Shown here piece by piece: positions 12,701 through 23,629 of a DNA stretch of 64,000 bases. Below the pieces are notes generated by a model. That model was given only the letters and a program-made list of their open reading frames with translations, did no database searches and had not been told where the DNA came from. Every line of letters starts with the position of its first letter. Positions within the stretch are counted from its first letter, which is position 1. Source of the DNA: Pisaster brevispinus (Eukaryota; Echinodermata; Asteroidea; Forcipulatida; Asteriidae); assembly GCA_023634235.1 (NCBI GenBank), contig JAMKCF010000018.1:595195-659194 (forward strand), given 5' to 3'. Position numbers and translations under genes: made by a program.

Positions 12701-15700
12701 AAGACTCGACTCACCACGCCTTTAAGGGTATCACCGCTCCTCCGCAGATAAAAAAGTGCGAAGTGCGAAAATGTCAAACATGTGTAATGTAAGTAGAGTG
12801 CATTCCAATGTGTCTATGTCAGATTGCGATCATGTTATACCCTTGCCAATGTAACTGGTATTTGGTTCGTGTTTATAAACTGTTAATTAATCATGATTTC
12901 GTGAAGCGAACTGATTCACCGCACCATTAAAAGGGCATTGATTTCATCCTTACAATCACATTCGGTTTATGAGAGATGTCGAAATGCAATTGCTGTAAGT
13001 TCACAAAGCAAAACTGTTATGAAAACAGCAAATGGATGCATCTTCCAGTGCGTGTATAGCTTTTTGATTACTAGATTACTATTGTGCTGTAATTCCACTA
13101 TGAAATGGTCATACACTCTATAAACACTACCCGGTCATAATGGATCCGGATGCCGGGTCCTAGGGACCCACACCCATATCTGGGCCAGGTTGATCCGGAA
13201 CATTGTTTTACGGGAATTTGACTGGGATTCTGCGTCAATTTGACCCATCTCTGGGAACGGGTCGGGCTTTACGGGACCCGAAATCCGGAATAAATTCTGA
13301 CGGAAAGTGTTTAGAGTACAATTTGTAGCTTATGTCCCGATTTTCACAAGCTACTATACGCACCAAATACACAGGCTATGCAAATATATTATGCTTAGAA
13401 AAACAGGTTACCAGTCCAAATAACATTTAATACGTTTATTGTTTGCGACTGGTTCCCCGCAGTTTTGCTGAGCTGAACTATTTTTAATCCCCATTTCTTT
13501 TATTCTAACACCAATACCAGTCAGCCCAAATGTGGCCGGAAGAAAAAGTAGTTTCATAGAGCTGCTTGCAAGGATAGCTAACCACAAAAATGTTGCTTAC
13601 CAGTCAAAATACTATATTATACGTACTATCAGTGCTTGGTTTACTGCTGAATAATTCCAAGGCAGAAGTAGTTATACAGCAAAAATGTTTTGGCCTAGTC
13701 CCTGTCTCAAACCCCGTTCCCAGGGAAGCCAGTCTCATTCTGTGTCATGATAATACTGACAACACGTTTTAAATAGACAAATTGACGTGTGAAAGCTTCT
13801 TTTTTTATATCAACGATCCTTGTCCAGAGAAATAAATTCTCCCTCATCAACCAATTTCTTATTTTGATTGCCAACTCGATATAAACTGCAATTATGAAGA
13901 CATACAAAATTACCAAACAAAACATGAACCGTTCTGGTTGGTAAAGAAACTGGGTCGATTTCACAAAGCGCTAAGATTCATCTTAAGATGAGTTGTCAGT
14001 ATCACCAAAAATAAGCAATAACGTGTCATACTTTTGAATATTTCAGGCGTTTCCTTTCAAACTATAGTGCCAATGCATTACAGAAACCAACCGTCAATTA
14101 ATTTGTTCTCCTATATACGCATATACCCTAACCATTGCGCGTCAACTCGTCCTACACAAACTGGCTCCGACGTCGTGCAGCCGGGAAGTTCATGAATTTA
14201 TTATCATTTCGGAATCTGCAAGCCCAGTTTAACGTCACCATTCTGTCTCGATTTACGTTTCTTTCAATGTGTTCTTTTTCAGCAGGTGCCATTTTGTTTT
14301 TAATTCATCGTCATTTATGATCCGTTTTGACTTGTATGAGTGAGCTATGATTGGTTGATAGACGAGTAAACCTGCCAGTAAACCAGTCTAGTTCTCTAGT
14401 TTTCAAGAAACATATCATAAAGGGATGGCACATCTTTGATTATTGGAAGAGTATATTCATTCCAATCCTCTAGTGTTCAAGAAACATATCATAAAGGGAT
14501 GGTACATCATTGGTTATTGGAAGAGTACATTAATTCCAATCATCTAGTTTTAAAGAAACATTATCATAAAGGGATGGTACATCTTTGATTATTGGAAGAG
14601 TGCATTCATTCCACTCCTCTAGTTTTCAAGAAGCAAATCTTAAAACTGACCGCCGGGATTTCTCAAATTTGTCCAAGCTCACAGACGTTTTCATAAAATG
14701 TTCCGGGCATTCTTTTTCTCTTTCACAAGCAAAAAGTGGCTTCTGCTTTCCGTGAATAAATAAATGCATCATAATCAACCTATAATGATCTCACCTAATT
14801 AGCTTGTCCCGTTTTGAAGAAAAACACCAACAATAAGGTTTTATGTTTTATCACGGATTTTACTCACATTCCATTTTAATACGTGCTTACTTCGGGTGTA
14901 CGGGACCATTTATATAATATGTGTAGGACTTGAACGTATTGCATAACGGAACTATACTTCCATGGTTTGGTACTGGTAGAATGTTTTAGTATGGGATTGC
15001 AGATTAAAACTATTGTTACGGGTTGTTGTTTTTTTTCTTTTCCTCTTTATTTTGCCTTCGCTCTTTTTTCTTTTCTTTCAATATTCCAACCGTGTATTAC
15101 ACCTTAAACAGGCAACCAGTCACGAGCGATGTACACTGTACATGATGTTTTGGCTGGTCACCTGTTTCTGGTCAGCAATATTGTTTGTGCATAGGAATTG
15201 TTTAATGCTTTACGGCTTGATGGGCGCCCGGAGTTTTGGGCTTTTTAACGGGGAAAACTTGTTTAAAATATTCAATTTGCAATTCTTATAGCTTACAAAA
15301 AATTGGTTTCGCAAATTTGTAAAGCTTTGAGGTTGTAAACAGTTTTCTTTTTGTTCTCATTGTGTTTTATTGTCTTTGTTGGCTGTACATGTTTTGTGTT
15401 TTGTTTTTAATAGTAGGGAGTTATGGATGGACTGGGCATTAGGAAAACATCTTAATAAATAAATGAATGAATGAATGAATGAATGAATGAAAGAATAAAT
15501 TAATTATTTAATATTTATAAATAAAAATAAAATTATTTAACAATTTTACTTAATAAGCAGAAATTAGTGCCGGAACAATCCATGAGCAATGTGCACAACA
15601 AGAATTTTTGGCTGGTAACCGTTTCTGCTAAGCAAGCATTTATGTTGGATTTGAGCTAAGCACGTGTACAACATTGGTCACTGTCAAAGACCGGTACATA

Positions 15701-16098
15701 CACATGGCAAATGAGACCCAACATATACATTAAATGACAAAGCTGTGAACTCAATCGGTCACCGGAGTCACTAGAAAATCGTATTTAGAATAACTCCTTG
15801 CTGTTTCACTGTTTCCAAAAAACCGGATTTTGATCGCAAGATCAAAACTAATTATTTTACTCATTTTTCAACAGCTAAAGCATTTGAAGTAAAACATATT
15901 CAATGGAAAGTTTTCCACAACGACCAACGTTACAATATGTAAGTCATGTGCAAGTCTGTGAACATGTTCACTTTCGATCTTTAAAATGGTGTGCATAACA
16001 TTTAAACAGAATTCTGGTATAAAACTCACCCAGAGCAGTGTGTTGAAGAACACCATCATACACCTCAGGCACATCAGACACCCTTCCTGCGCCCCCAT
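537..16098 (-). CDS. Tetraspanin (5' part of gene; three coding exons in window)
   Basis: This is the N-terminal 154 residues of a four-pass tetraspanin, a family of membrane scaffold proteins that organise integrins, proteases and signalling proteins in the plasma membrane. Join: 16098-16030, 1663-1445, 710-537, all phase 0 with GT/AG introns. The N-terminus is short with juxtamembrane cysteines (MGAQEGCLMCLRC). TM1 spans about residues 14-35 and is split by intron 1. A small EC1 loop follows, then TM2 (about 60-80) ending in the family signature GCCGAVKES. TM3 covers about 97-113 and EC2 starts after it. The expected CCG motif, the rest of EC2 and TM4 lie beyond base 1, so the gene is incomplete here. 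The N-terminus resembles the TSPAN4/TSPAN9/CD9 group, but I cannot assign the paralogue. An in-frame upstream ATG at 16248 would add 50 charged residues. I chose 16098 because tetraspanins normally start 8-15 residues before TM1 and the context (GAGATGG) is good. Confidence 0.9.
1445..1663 (-). CDS. Tetraspanin coding exon 2
   Basis: The exon has 219 nt and 73 residues. It starts after a pyrimidine-rich acceptor (TTTTCTCCTCCTAG) and ends at donor GTAAGA. It encodes the end of TM1, the small extracellular loop (YNQVFFPHLAATSDEE), and TM2 with the GCCGAVKES signature typical of tetraspanins. Confidence 0.92.
2400..2600 (-). mobile_element. SINE-1, tail half
   Basis: The sequence matches the distal half of the SINE-1 copy at 41497-41862: shared blocks include CTCATAAGTGAAC, AATCACTGTAGCT, GGTGCTTGCT and GTGAACCAGAAAC. 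The tRNA-like head is absent, so this copy is truncated. It lies in tetraspanin intron 1. Confidence 0.6.
2924..3106. mobile_element. Palindromic MITE with AGCCCGGTTCATACTTCC ends
   Basis: The two ends are inverted copies of each other over about 45 bp (AGCCCGGTTCATACTTCCTG, then GCGAACGCGAATGCGAAGCG). The element is flanked by TAA/TTAA, a duplication that would suit a PIF/Harbinger-type MITE. It has no coding capacity. The superfamily is inferred from the flank only. Confidence 0.7.
4480..4550. repeat. Low-complexity purine and poly-C tract
   Basis: AG-rich sequence, a run of about 12 C, an A run, and (GAAA)/(GAAG) repeats lie in tetraspanin intron 1. The homopolymer lengths may be unreliable in the assembly. 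Confidence 0.7.
4960..5800. repeat. Degenerate repeat of a GAATCAAGATAAGGTAC-type unit
   Basis: The motif (T)GAATCAA(G/C)ATA(A/G)GGTAC recurs irregularly at roughly 70-170 bp. Two segments are almost identical over about 60 bp (5350-5412 and 5693-5752, core GTATACAGTGCTGACTGTGA). This looks like an old, decayed minisatellite with one recent internal duplication. Confidence 0.55.
6880..7075 (-). mobile_element. fam-A repeat copy, partial
   Basis: In reverse orientation it carries the family start (ACTCCAAAAATTAATGACC), then AGCACTGCAGCTGTTGA, and the internal AATCTGAGAA hairpin sequence. It is truncated relative to the copy at 8531. Confidence 0.6.
7370..7610. repeat. Dispersed GACCCGGAA-type repeat
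   Basis: The motif CTGACC(TATTTC)AGGGTCA...GACCCGGAA recurs here and at 11745-11860, 12540-12620 and 13130-13300. It appears to be a dispersed non-coding family rich in GGGTC/GACCC. An ORF through it (7375-7617) is incidental. Confidence 0.4.
7800..7972. mobile_element. fam-B palindromic MITE copy
   Basis: It starts with ACCAATTTCAT, ends with ATAATTGGGCC, and contains the family internal motifs (GCTGGTAACC, GGTAAGCATAATTTTG, TGTGCTTAGC). It is a decayed relative of the better preserved copy at 29885-30126. Confidence 0.6.
8531..8830 (+). mobile_element. fam-A repeat copy (reference copy)
   Basis: The element runs from GATTGGTAACTACTCC to about CTTTATTGTGAAAAAT. It contains a 40-bp near-perfect hairpin at 8679-8718 centred on ATGCAT, then GGGTTGGTGTCCG and GGTTGGTACCCG. 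Related copies lie at 6880, 31865, 37490, 50131, 60355 and 63010. No protein is encoded, so this is a non-autonomous repeat. Confidence 0.65.
9190..9520. other. GC-richer block inside tetraspanin intron 1
   Basis: This stretch has clearly higher GC and CpG content than its flanks and contains a 110-codon plus-strand ORF (9192-9524). The ORF resembles no family I know and has no convincing splice sites. It could be a regulatory island, a repeat remnant, or an exon of an unrecognised transcript. Confidence 0.25.
10505..10985. repeat. Low-complexity TTTGTACTA-type tract
   Basis: About 480 bp consist of irregular 8-12 bp repeats built from TACTATTTGTAC and ACAATTTGTACAACTTG. The 123-codon ORF across it is an artefact of composition (Leu/Phe/Cys/Tyr-rich). 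Confidence 0.85.
11745..11965. repeat. GACCCGGAA-type repeat and adjoining fam-B fragment
   Basis: Sequence rich in CTGACC...GACCCGGAA is followed by GGGCCCAATTTCATAG at 11908, the terminus of a fam-B element whose other end is not recognisable. Confidence 0.45.
12540..13300. repeat. Two further GACCCGGG-type repeat fragments
   Basis: At 12555-12620 (GGGCCCCGG...GACCCGGGAGG) and 13130-13300 (GGATCCGG, TCTGGGCCAGGTTGATCCGG, GGACCCGAAATCCGG) the same GGGTC/GACCC-rich family recurs. The intervening 500 bp show nothing I recognise. Confidence 0.35.
13951..14010. mobile_element. fam-C fragment
   Basis: GATTTCACAAAGCGCTAAGA is followed by TTCATCTTAAGATGAGTTGT, matching one end of the full fam-C element at 17970-18122. 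Confidence 0.6.
14388..14632. repeat. 74-bp tandem repeat, about 3.3 copies
   Basis: Units begin at 14394, 14468, 14542 and 14617 with CTCTAGTTTTCAAGAAACAT, followed by AAAGGGATGG(C/T)ACATC and TATTGGAAGAGT. Spacing is 74, 74 and 75 bp. Non-coding, in tetraspanin intron 1. Confidence 0.9.
15085..15670. repeat. fam-B fragments and (AATG)n microsatellite
   Basis: fam-B-like segments (GGCTGGTCACCTGTTTCTGG at about 15150; GGCTGGTAACCGTTTCTGC at about 15615) flank an (AATG)n tract at 15457-15492. The sequence before the microsatellite (TTAGGAAAACATCTTAATAA) looks like the 3' tail of a non-LTR element, but no coding remnant is visible. Confidence 0.5.
16030..16098 (-). CDS. Tetraspanin coding exon 1
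   Basis: The exon has 69 nt and encodes 23 residues, MGAQ...NTLLW, giving the cytoplasmic N-terminus and the first half of TM1. The donor after TGG reads GTGAGT (16029-16024). It joins in phase 0 to exon 2, restoring a continuous TM1 (LLW-LTGVAMLG). Confidence 0.88.
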
Positions 16099-16700
16099 CT
16101 CGTCAATTGTTCTCACGTGGTACCGGTGTTGCCTCCTACTAGAAGACCCTCCCTCTTCTTCGATTTCTCCTCCGTCTTGTCCGCGTTCACCCCTGTTCCA
16201 CACCCGTCGAGCCTGGCTGATGGGCTTAGCCCGGGATAGCGCGAGCACGAAAAATTCCAGCGTGCCTTTGGAGTGGTTGGACGCGGTTTCCCAACGCCCG
16301 GCTCGGTTTCTATTTTAATAAATGATAATTAGCTAGGACCACGTCGTCCTCACCGGCTCACCAATCGCCGCCCGGATCTATTTTTAAATCGGCGTAGGAG
16401 ATGGAGCTAACGATGTGGTGGGTTGGTTGGGGTTGAGGTGTTGGTTTTCTCGGAAGGGTCGTCTTGGTGACCAGGGAGCAAGGAAGAAGAAATTTGATCC
16501 GGTGTGTTTTGCCGGAGTTTTCATGAAAATCCAAATGCGGCTGGTTTCAGTGTTTATCTAATGACGTCTGTGCTATGGATGTGGGGAGAAGGTTGAGAAT
16601 AAACCGTGTTCGTTCTTCAAGTGTAGTCTCTTTTTCAAGGAGTTGTGAATAGATCAAGCTGTTTGTATCGGGATTGGTCTATTTTTTTAAGCAGCGGTGA
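16099..16700 (-). promoter_or_regulatory. Tetraspanin 5' leader and probable promoter region
   Basis: The sequence directly upstream of the tetraspanin start is locally richer in CpG and GC than the flanks, especially 16080-16400. It stays open in the coding frame back to 16248. No TATA box or other single element could be picked out with confidence. The promoter role is inferred only from position and composition. Confidence 0.3.
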
Positions 16701-17895
16701 CGATACGCTATCAGCAAGGCACGCTGGTGGCCGCTGTCGGGATTACAATCGATCCGGTGTCATCCCAGCAGGGCCGCACGTATAGACGCTGGTGCGCTCC
16801 AGAAGCAGCAGATCAGAGCCCATGGCGTCTGTGTTTCTTAATTATTTTCCCGCCATTTTACCCCCTTCGTCTGAATAACATGCCCTTACTTTACCATCAG
16901 TTTTAATGTCAGTGGTTTGAACTTGAAAATATAAAGCCTCTTATTTCAGAATACTTTGCTTGTTTTATCGTCAGCAGCATCGGATTGATGCATTGTGACG
17001 TACATAGGCCTACATGATGGCCAAACGAAAATAGGGCACTGTTTTTTTCACGGTTTAGTGTTGGCGCCAACACAACAGGCCTAACTCGATTTCTGGTTCA
17101 AGACTAACTATAATACTACGCTAAAATTGAACAATCTTCCAGATGATGAAAATTAGCGAGCCGTCCGGGGTATAGAGAGATCGTAATAAGGAACAATCAT
17201 CACCAATATCTTCATCAAAAAATAAGCCAATATCAGATTCGGTTGGAAGTAATCAGATGGCCCCCCTGTGTCGCACAGTTCACAACAACCCCCCAAAAAG
17301 GAGATTACCAACGATTCAATCAGGTTAAATTAGTCTGGCTTACAATGTTTGCAATTTCCGATTGGTGGCTTGTCTTGTAGTGTATAATTCACCTGTATTA
17401 ATCGAGTCTGACGCCTGACCCAACCGGCCTCGATCTTCTTCTTCAACGGCAATGCGGACTGATATATTATTTTATTTCCCGCCCAGCGGAATTTCATCAA
17501 TGTTGTCACCTTCAATTACGCCCGACCAAGGCTCCGGGATAACAGCAGGTGCGCGCCAGTATGGCTGGAGGAAAAGAAGAAGAAGATAATAAGGACAAGG
17601 GTAAAAAAAGAAAAAGAAAATCAAGGAGGAAGAATTAAGGATCACCGGAAGGGAAAAGTGTGAATGGTTTAATGATGGGGCAAACAGTAGGAGGTGTAAT
17701 TGCAAGTTGAGTTTACAAATTTCCCAGGAAATGCATCGAGCAGACGACAAGATCTAATGAATGATCCTCTCTTGTATAGATTTCCAGATTGTAATACTTT
17801 CATGGAGGAGAGTAGACTGTACCTTGATCCTACGGGAGCGTGACTTTCCGGGTCAGGGTCATCAAGCGGCCAATGTGAGAGATATCAACCGACAA
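16701..17895. other. Intergenic sequence, nothing recognised
   Basis: I found no conserved exon, RNA gene or clear repeat boundary on either strand. A purine-rich run of AAG/GAAA at 17570-17640 produces meaningless minus-strand ORFs. Confidence 0.4.
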
Positions 17896-17917
17896 CCCCC
17901 CCCCCCCCCCCCCCCCC
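17896..17917. repeat. Poly-C tract, 22 nt
   Basis: An uninterrupted run of 22 C. Its length in an assembly is likely to be uncertain. Confidence 0.95.
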
Positions 17918-17969
17918 AGTGATGATACAGATTTGAAAGGCATCGTGCAGTTGTACTTTGTAGTCTTGG

Positions 17970-18122
17970 GCGTGGTTTCACAAAGCACTAAAATTCATCT
18001 TAAGATGAGTTGTCAGTGTTACCATAGTGATTTGTGTAGTGACTTAACACTTTGCTTGACAATATTAAGATTGATACACAGCTTAAGATCAATCTTCACT
18101 CTTTGCGAAATTGGCCCCTGAG
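17970..18122. mobile_element. fam-C foldback MITE
   Basis: The left end GTTTCACAAAGCACTAAAAT plus CATCTTAAGATGAG and the right end CTTAAGATCAATCTTCACTC plus TTTGCGAAATTGGCCCC are inverted relatives, so the element can fold back. It has no coding capacity. Fragments of the family are at 13951 and 53435. Confidence 0.65.
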
Positions 18123-19737
18123 GTATGTTGCAATACTGTGGCAGATTCGTGTACTTTATGGTAAAAAGTATTAAGCTTGCCACACGTGTGTTTTGCGCCA
18201 AAACATGAAAATGAGTCAGTCGATACAGTCGTGCATTTTGATGAATGTCGGCCATTTCGCATAAACCTAATGCTATCGTTTCATAACTTGGGATGTTAAA
18301 GGTCTAGTACCCACACTTTGTTGTCTATGATAATGTAAGTTTGAAGAATCTAACAGAGTTTTAAAAAGCACTCTCAAAAGTGTCAAGCTTGTAGGCCTCA
18401 CATTTTCAAAATGGCGGCCATGTTGTTTTCAAAAATGGTGGCTATTGCGCGTATAATGCAGAACTACAAGGTATATCATGGTGTAGAATTTTCATCGATG
18501 ATAATCGGGAAAAAACTCAGGAACGATTTTTAAACCGAAAGGTTACTTTTTATAAACTTGATATCGGTACCAATATTGTCCTGCGAAATATTTGCATATG
18601 ACGTCCCGAGCTCAAACAGCGCTCTCACCGAGGCCAAAGGAAGACCTACCATTGGCTGACAGTGTGCGAGGCGCGTACATGCATGCACGTCCCCGTCGTT
18701 TGGCCTCGGCGGCCTTTCTACCATCCTGGCCATCAATTATTGGATGGAATTTCGAAGAATGGGAATTTCTAAGAACAATGTAAATAATTATGTGCTTCTT
18801 TAAAATTATTACCTATAATCTAACGGTGTTTATATTTTTTGTCTTTTTATCTAAATGTAGGCTACTGAAGTTTTTTTCCCAGCAAACTAATACCTTAATC
18901 TTTTAGGTAAAATCTGCAAGCTAAGGGAGCATTATTGACATTATTGTCTAATAGTTTAATTACTGATATCGTGATCGTGAGTTAATGTTTCGTCAATTAA
19001 TACATTTTGATAACAGAACAGGAAAGACGTAAAGCTCGCGGCCTTTATTGGTAGTTGTCAAAGACCAAAACATAATACAAGAAATAACAAGTTTAAGCTC
19101 AATCAAAGTAGTGGAAACGTTTTCACTGTTTACAAAGTTGGGTTTTGGTCTAATGGGATCAGAACTACATGTAATGGTTTTCCTCATTTCTCAACAACAG
19201 CAGCATTTCAGGCAAACATTATTTCGAGGGAAGTTTTCCACCATGCCCATCAGTATACCATGTAAAGTATGTGTAAATCCGTGAACGCTCTAGTTTTCAA
19301 TCTAGCCAAAACTTCGGTATTTTAAAGATTTCGGTAGGCCTAATGGTAGCTAAGAACTGTTGCCTGGGTCTCGTGTGGCCCCGAAAGTTTTGACCTAAAT
19401 TGTAGCCCGGACCTAACTATTAGACGAATGTGCGAAAACTAAATGTAGCCCCAACCATGTTCAGATAAAATGTAGCCCGGGCTCCATTTAAATACAACAA
19501 TGGGGTCTATGAGGAAATAAATGAAAGCAGGACTATTCCAAGTCTATCTTTTGAAGACGCCAGACGTGGAATGACACACGGGCAGTGGTTTTTTCAAAAG
19601 GTGTTCACATTTACCCATCTTCTTTCCCGCGAGTATTCATCACGCATTTCCCAAATCCAAGTAGCTTTCCAAGACGCATGCGCGGCACGTTAATGTGGCC
19701 CAAATAAACCCTTTACCTAACTAAATACTGTAGCCAC
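18123..19737. other. Intergenic sequence, no gene recognised
   Basis: The stretch includes an AAAATGGCGGCCATG motif (about 18408) and a CpG-richer patch at 18590-18720. Neither can be tied to a gene. From about 19390 the phrase TGTAGCCC(G)GGCTCCATTTA begins to recur and continues to about 20000, apparently as a degenerate repeat. Confidence 0.35.
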
Positions 19738-19913
19738 GGCTCAATTTCATACAGAGCTGCTTAAACAGAAAACACGTTGCTTCTGGTAAGCACAAAAATG
19801 AGTCGGATACCAGTCACAGGTGGTACATTGTGACATTGGGTAGAGTTCGACCGGTAACCTTATTCAGGTAAGAATTATTTTGTTGTGCTTAGCGACTACA
19901 GCTTAATGAAATA
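19738..19913. mobile_element. fam-B palindromic MITE copy
   Basis: It begins GCTCAATTTCATACAGAGCT and ends GCTTAATGAAATAG, with the internal motifs GGTAAGCACAAAAATGAG, ACCGGTAACCTTATT and GTTGTGCTTAGC. Confidence 0.65.
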
Positions 19914-22900
19914 GACACACCTTGATATCACAAAACCTAAATGTAGCTCTAACCCTGTACACACACATATGTAGCCTGGGCTCCATTTAGGGTAAAATGT
20001 TCTGGCCCGATCTGTGTGCATTTAGGGACAGGGCATGCATTAATTGGCTGCATTATCCATACACTATCACTTAAGAAAAGGTGTGGTTTATAACATTCAT
20101 CTACAATGAATACTGAATTTTAAAAAAAATTATTGAAGCTTTTCCTCTGCAAGTAATATAAAATAAATTTTTCATTTCTTCGACATAAGAAATAGGGGCC
20201 TAAAGCATGTTGATAATGGCAGAACTTAAGACAACCAGCTAGTTGAAGAAAAAAGGAGGTAGTTGAAGAAAAAGCAAACAAACAAACGCATTAACGAATT
20301 AAATTTGACATATTGAAACTTTTTGTTTGAAAACACATTTTTTGTTTTACATTTCGACCCACGAAGTGTTTTACATTGAGCTAATTTGACATGTTCTGAT
20401 TAACGCCAAATCTCATGTTCCACAAACACTGAAAAACCAACCGGTAGTTAATTATTTTGTCCTTTTTTAATAATACACAAAAACAAAGTGAGAGAATAAA
20501 TCATAAAGTACTGACCAGTAATCATCACAGCTGAGGCCAATTAATTGGCGTATTGTCCTTCGAAACGGAGACAGGTGGATGTGTTACTCAAACACCTTTG
20601 AAACAGACCACGGTGCCGGTGCAATTAATTCGCTATCGAACCCGAAAAAGAGAGCCTTGCTTGAGGTGCCGTGACGGCCTTCGTATCCCGGTGATTTTCA
20701 CAGCTTTCCCCCCCGTAAACCACTCGGAAGCTCTGGCAGCGTCTCTCAGCCTCGGTGCACTACTCGGTGAAGATGTATGCGGGGGACGCGGTTTGAGTAC
20801 TCGGGGAAAGATGATGGGTAAATTTCTAACACCTTATTGAAAAACCACTGCCCGTGTATCATCATTGCACGACTGGTGCATCTTCAAAGGTAGACTTGCG
20901 TTAGTCCTGCAGCCACCTCTGTCCACTAGGGACGTCACTATGATACCAACGTGCAATTTGAACATTATCGAGGGAAGGACTGTGCAACGTCTTACTGACA
21001 CTTTGGCCTGAAGGTCTACTTTATTAAGTGAATGGAACTCAGCATAATTAGAGTAAAAGTGATTGATCGTGTAGAACCCTAAATTGAAAAACCAGATCAA
21101 CTGGTCGTGTTCCCAGTACGCAATAACTTAATCTATAATATATCCAATAGGGAGCAGACTGTCTTAGCCTTCCACCTTCGGTTTCTTGGGAATCCCAATG
21201 GCTGAAGTAAACAGGATTGGGAGGATGGTTGTTGGTTTGTTGTTCATCACGCGAGATGTGGTATATTACAACACTGACAAAACAGATAATATATTTCAGA
21301 AATCAAATAGGATCTGATAGTGCTTTTATGAGTTTAAATAATGAGATTCCTGGAGTGGAGTTAGATTTTTGGCATTGTTTGCAACAACAACAAAAAGACT
21401 AAACAAAATCAAGCTTTTTTAACATTATTTGTGTTGTTTTAGTTTCTTGCATGTTCAAAATGTGAGGATGAATGGAGTAGTAAGTATTTAATTTATTAAC
21501 TCCCGATGTCGTCACAGCCATAGAGTATTGTATACAACTATTATGGTCACCACAGCCCATTTGGCTTTTATTCAAACTCTTTTGCGTGTTGGCTCTATTT
21601 TTCTAGAGATGCAGCGCCCTCTAACGGCAAGAACAAGACATGTTTTACCTGTCTTCGACGAATTGAGTGTGTGGGTTGGACGGTCCGTCTTTAGACTTAC
21701 GAGGCAATTTAAATGATTTTTGGTAAGTTTATGACAAATATTTGTTAATACCATGTATTATTAACATATTAAAGCTGTTATGGATATACCAGAAAGTTTT
21801 GAATCATATGAATTTGTGGCTTAATGCAATCCGAAAATGTGCCATCTGATATGCGGAAACTGGAACACAAAATAACACTGCATCAGTTCCGTGAAAAACA
21901 TCACAATCACAATCAGTTATAAAAGTAAAACCTAAACTTATTGTTTAAACCCACGTACATGGGGTATGATGTAGACCCAAAATTGGGATATTACACTCCT
22001 CTTTTAAAGTTTTGACATCGAGGGTTGTCTACATTACGTAGCGCCCCAAGGAAAAGCGTTCATTTGATTTGTCAATTGTACTAAGTAGGTGTGAAGATAT
22101 CCGTATAGATCGCGGCTGCATTTTCTGCCAGATTTCTGTTCCGCATCTACATCATGCGCGCTGGGGACATCCCCATAAATTCACATTCTGAGTGGCTGTC
22201 GATGATGACGACAAAGTGAAAAATCCCCTCTTATATCCGCCATGTTTGATTTTTTGAATTGGTGAATGTTTTTACCTTCGCTGGAAAAGTTGAAGAATTT
22301 ACAAGTTTTGACAGCACAAATACCACTCTAACGCCAAATCTTACGTTATTGAAATGAAATCTTACATATTGGTTGTTATTTCCTCTTTAAATCCTGAAGT
22401 TTCGTTATATTTTATGGGTCAGAACAAATTTTGACTGATGAGGTTACAGCCGGGTCTGTGGGCAATTGGCATGAACCACAAGCATTTTTATTCAAAATAG
22501 TTGCGTTTTTGGTCACAAAATTCTAATCAATTACCTGTAAAAAGTGTAAGATAAATGATGCTAATTAAGGAGCTTCAAATGCATGTAATTTCCTTATTAT
22601 TTAAGATATCTCAATAATGTTGGTATCACTGTGTAGGATTTTCCAAGCACTTTCCAATGGTACTAATTGCATTGGTATTGGTTTACTTTGAATTTTTTCT
22701 TCACATACCTATCAATTGTCCAACATTCATGACATTATTCAGCAATGAATTTTGCTATGATTTTCCGCACATCTGCCTCCAAAAATTGTCCAAACGATTA
22801 AAACTTTAAAAGTAGGATAAAAAATAGCTGGAAAATCACCATGTGACCTACATGTGTACTGTCCTCTCAACATGTTATCAAAGATGGAATATCATTATCT

Positions 22901-23540
22901 GGGCTCCAATTCAATGGTTTTCTTTTAGGACCGAAATCATGCAACGGGTAGGGTAGGGGGTACGTATAGCGTTCTGTTGCTCACATTTAAGTTCAGAAGA
23001 CTACGAGATTTATATGATTTATATGATTTATATGATTTCTATTCAATGATTCGGTGATCATTTATTTATTCAACAGACATTAGAATCACACTTCTTATCT
23101 TCAGCCATCATGCACGCCCAAAACGGCCCAAGCATGCGCAATACTAGCCTAGCTTTGAAATAGCATGTAGTTGGGACCATGTTCCAAATGATGTTGGTCA
23201 ACCAAAATGTTGACCCTTCCCTCCTGCCTACTGTACCTTGCGCTCGTCAGTGCGGTAGAAGGTGCTATAAGCGATGAATCGATGTCATTTACCCATCTCT
23301 CCCTTGACCTACCCCATCTATTTACCCCAGTTACTGTTTCAAGTAACAGTAACTGGGAGGTACGATTATCGCAGCTATAAACAGCCCACCCATCATCAGA
23401 TTTGGATTCAGTATTTCAAGCCAACCTAGTCAAACATGAGAGAGTTACATGTTTTAATAGATGTTAATTTGTTTGCATCGGGAATATTAATAAAGAGTCC
23501 AATTGCAGTACCCACTGCTAAGGTTTAAAACTGCCTCTAG
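19914..23540. other. Long gene-poor stretch
   Basis: No conserved exon is visible apart from the CpG-rich block listed separately at 20553. A small GATTTATAT repeat (about 3.5 units) lies at 23006-23038. The missing 5' non-coding exon(s) of FGFR1OP2, transcribed rightwards, may lie somewhere here, but I cannot place them. Confidence 0.35.
20553..20815. other. CpG-rich exon-like block
   Basis: About 260 bp stand out from AT-rich surroundings by density of CpG. On the plus strand it is open for 95 codons and runs into a possible donor (ATGATG followed by GGTAAAT). The translation matches nothing I know. It could be a CpG-island promoter or 5' exon of the downstream plus-strand gene, or an unrelated repeat remnant. 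Confidence 0.25.
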
Positions 23541-23547
23541 CCATCGG

Positions 23548-23625
23548 GCTAGCTCGGTGGTCTAGTGGTAGACATCTGCTCTAGCAATGGAAAGGTTGTG
23601 TGTTCGAATCCCACCCTGGTGATTT
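23548..23625 (+). mobile_element. tRNA-like sequence, probably a SINE head
   Basis: It has an A-box-like TGGTCTAGTGGTAGAC and a B-box GTGTTCGAATCCCACC. The flanking sequence continues without a clean acceptor stem and joins the repeat block starting at 23630. I regard it as tRNA-derived repeat sequence rather than a functional tRNA gene. Confidence 0.5.
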
Positions 23626-23629
23626 GCCT

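Noticed and set aside
15868..16029. Extension of tetraspanin exon 1 past 16030
   Set aside because: A consensus donor GTGAGT interrupts TM1 and the next exon restores it; read-through sequence is not tetraspanin-like.
22940..22965. Telomere-like GGGTAGGGTAGGGGG motif
   Set aside because: Only two imperfect units; far too short to be an interstitial telomere.
23548..23625. Functional tRNA gene
   Set aside because: A and B boxes are visible, but I could not form a complete cloverleaf with paired acceptor stem, and the sequence runs directly into repeat DNA.
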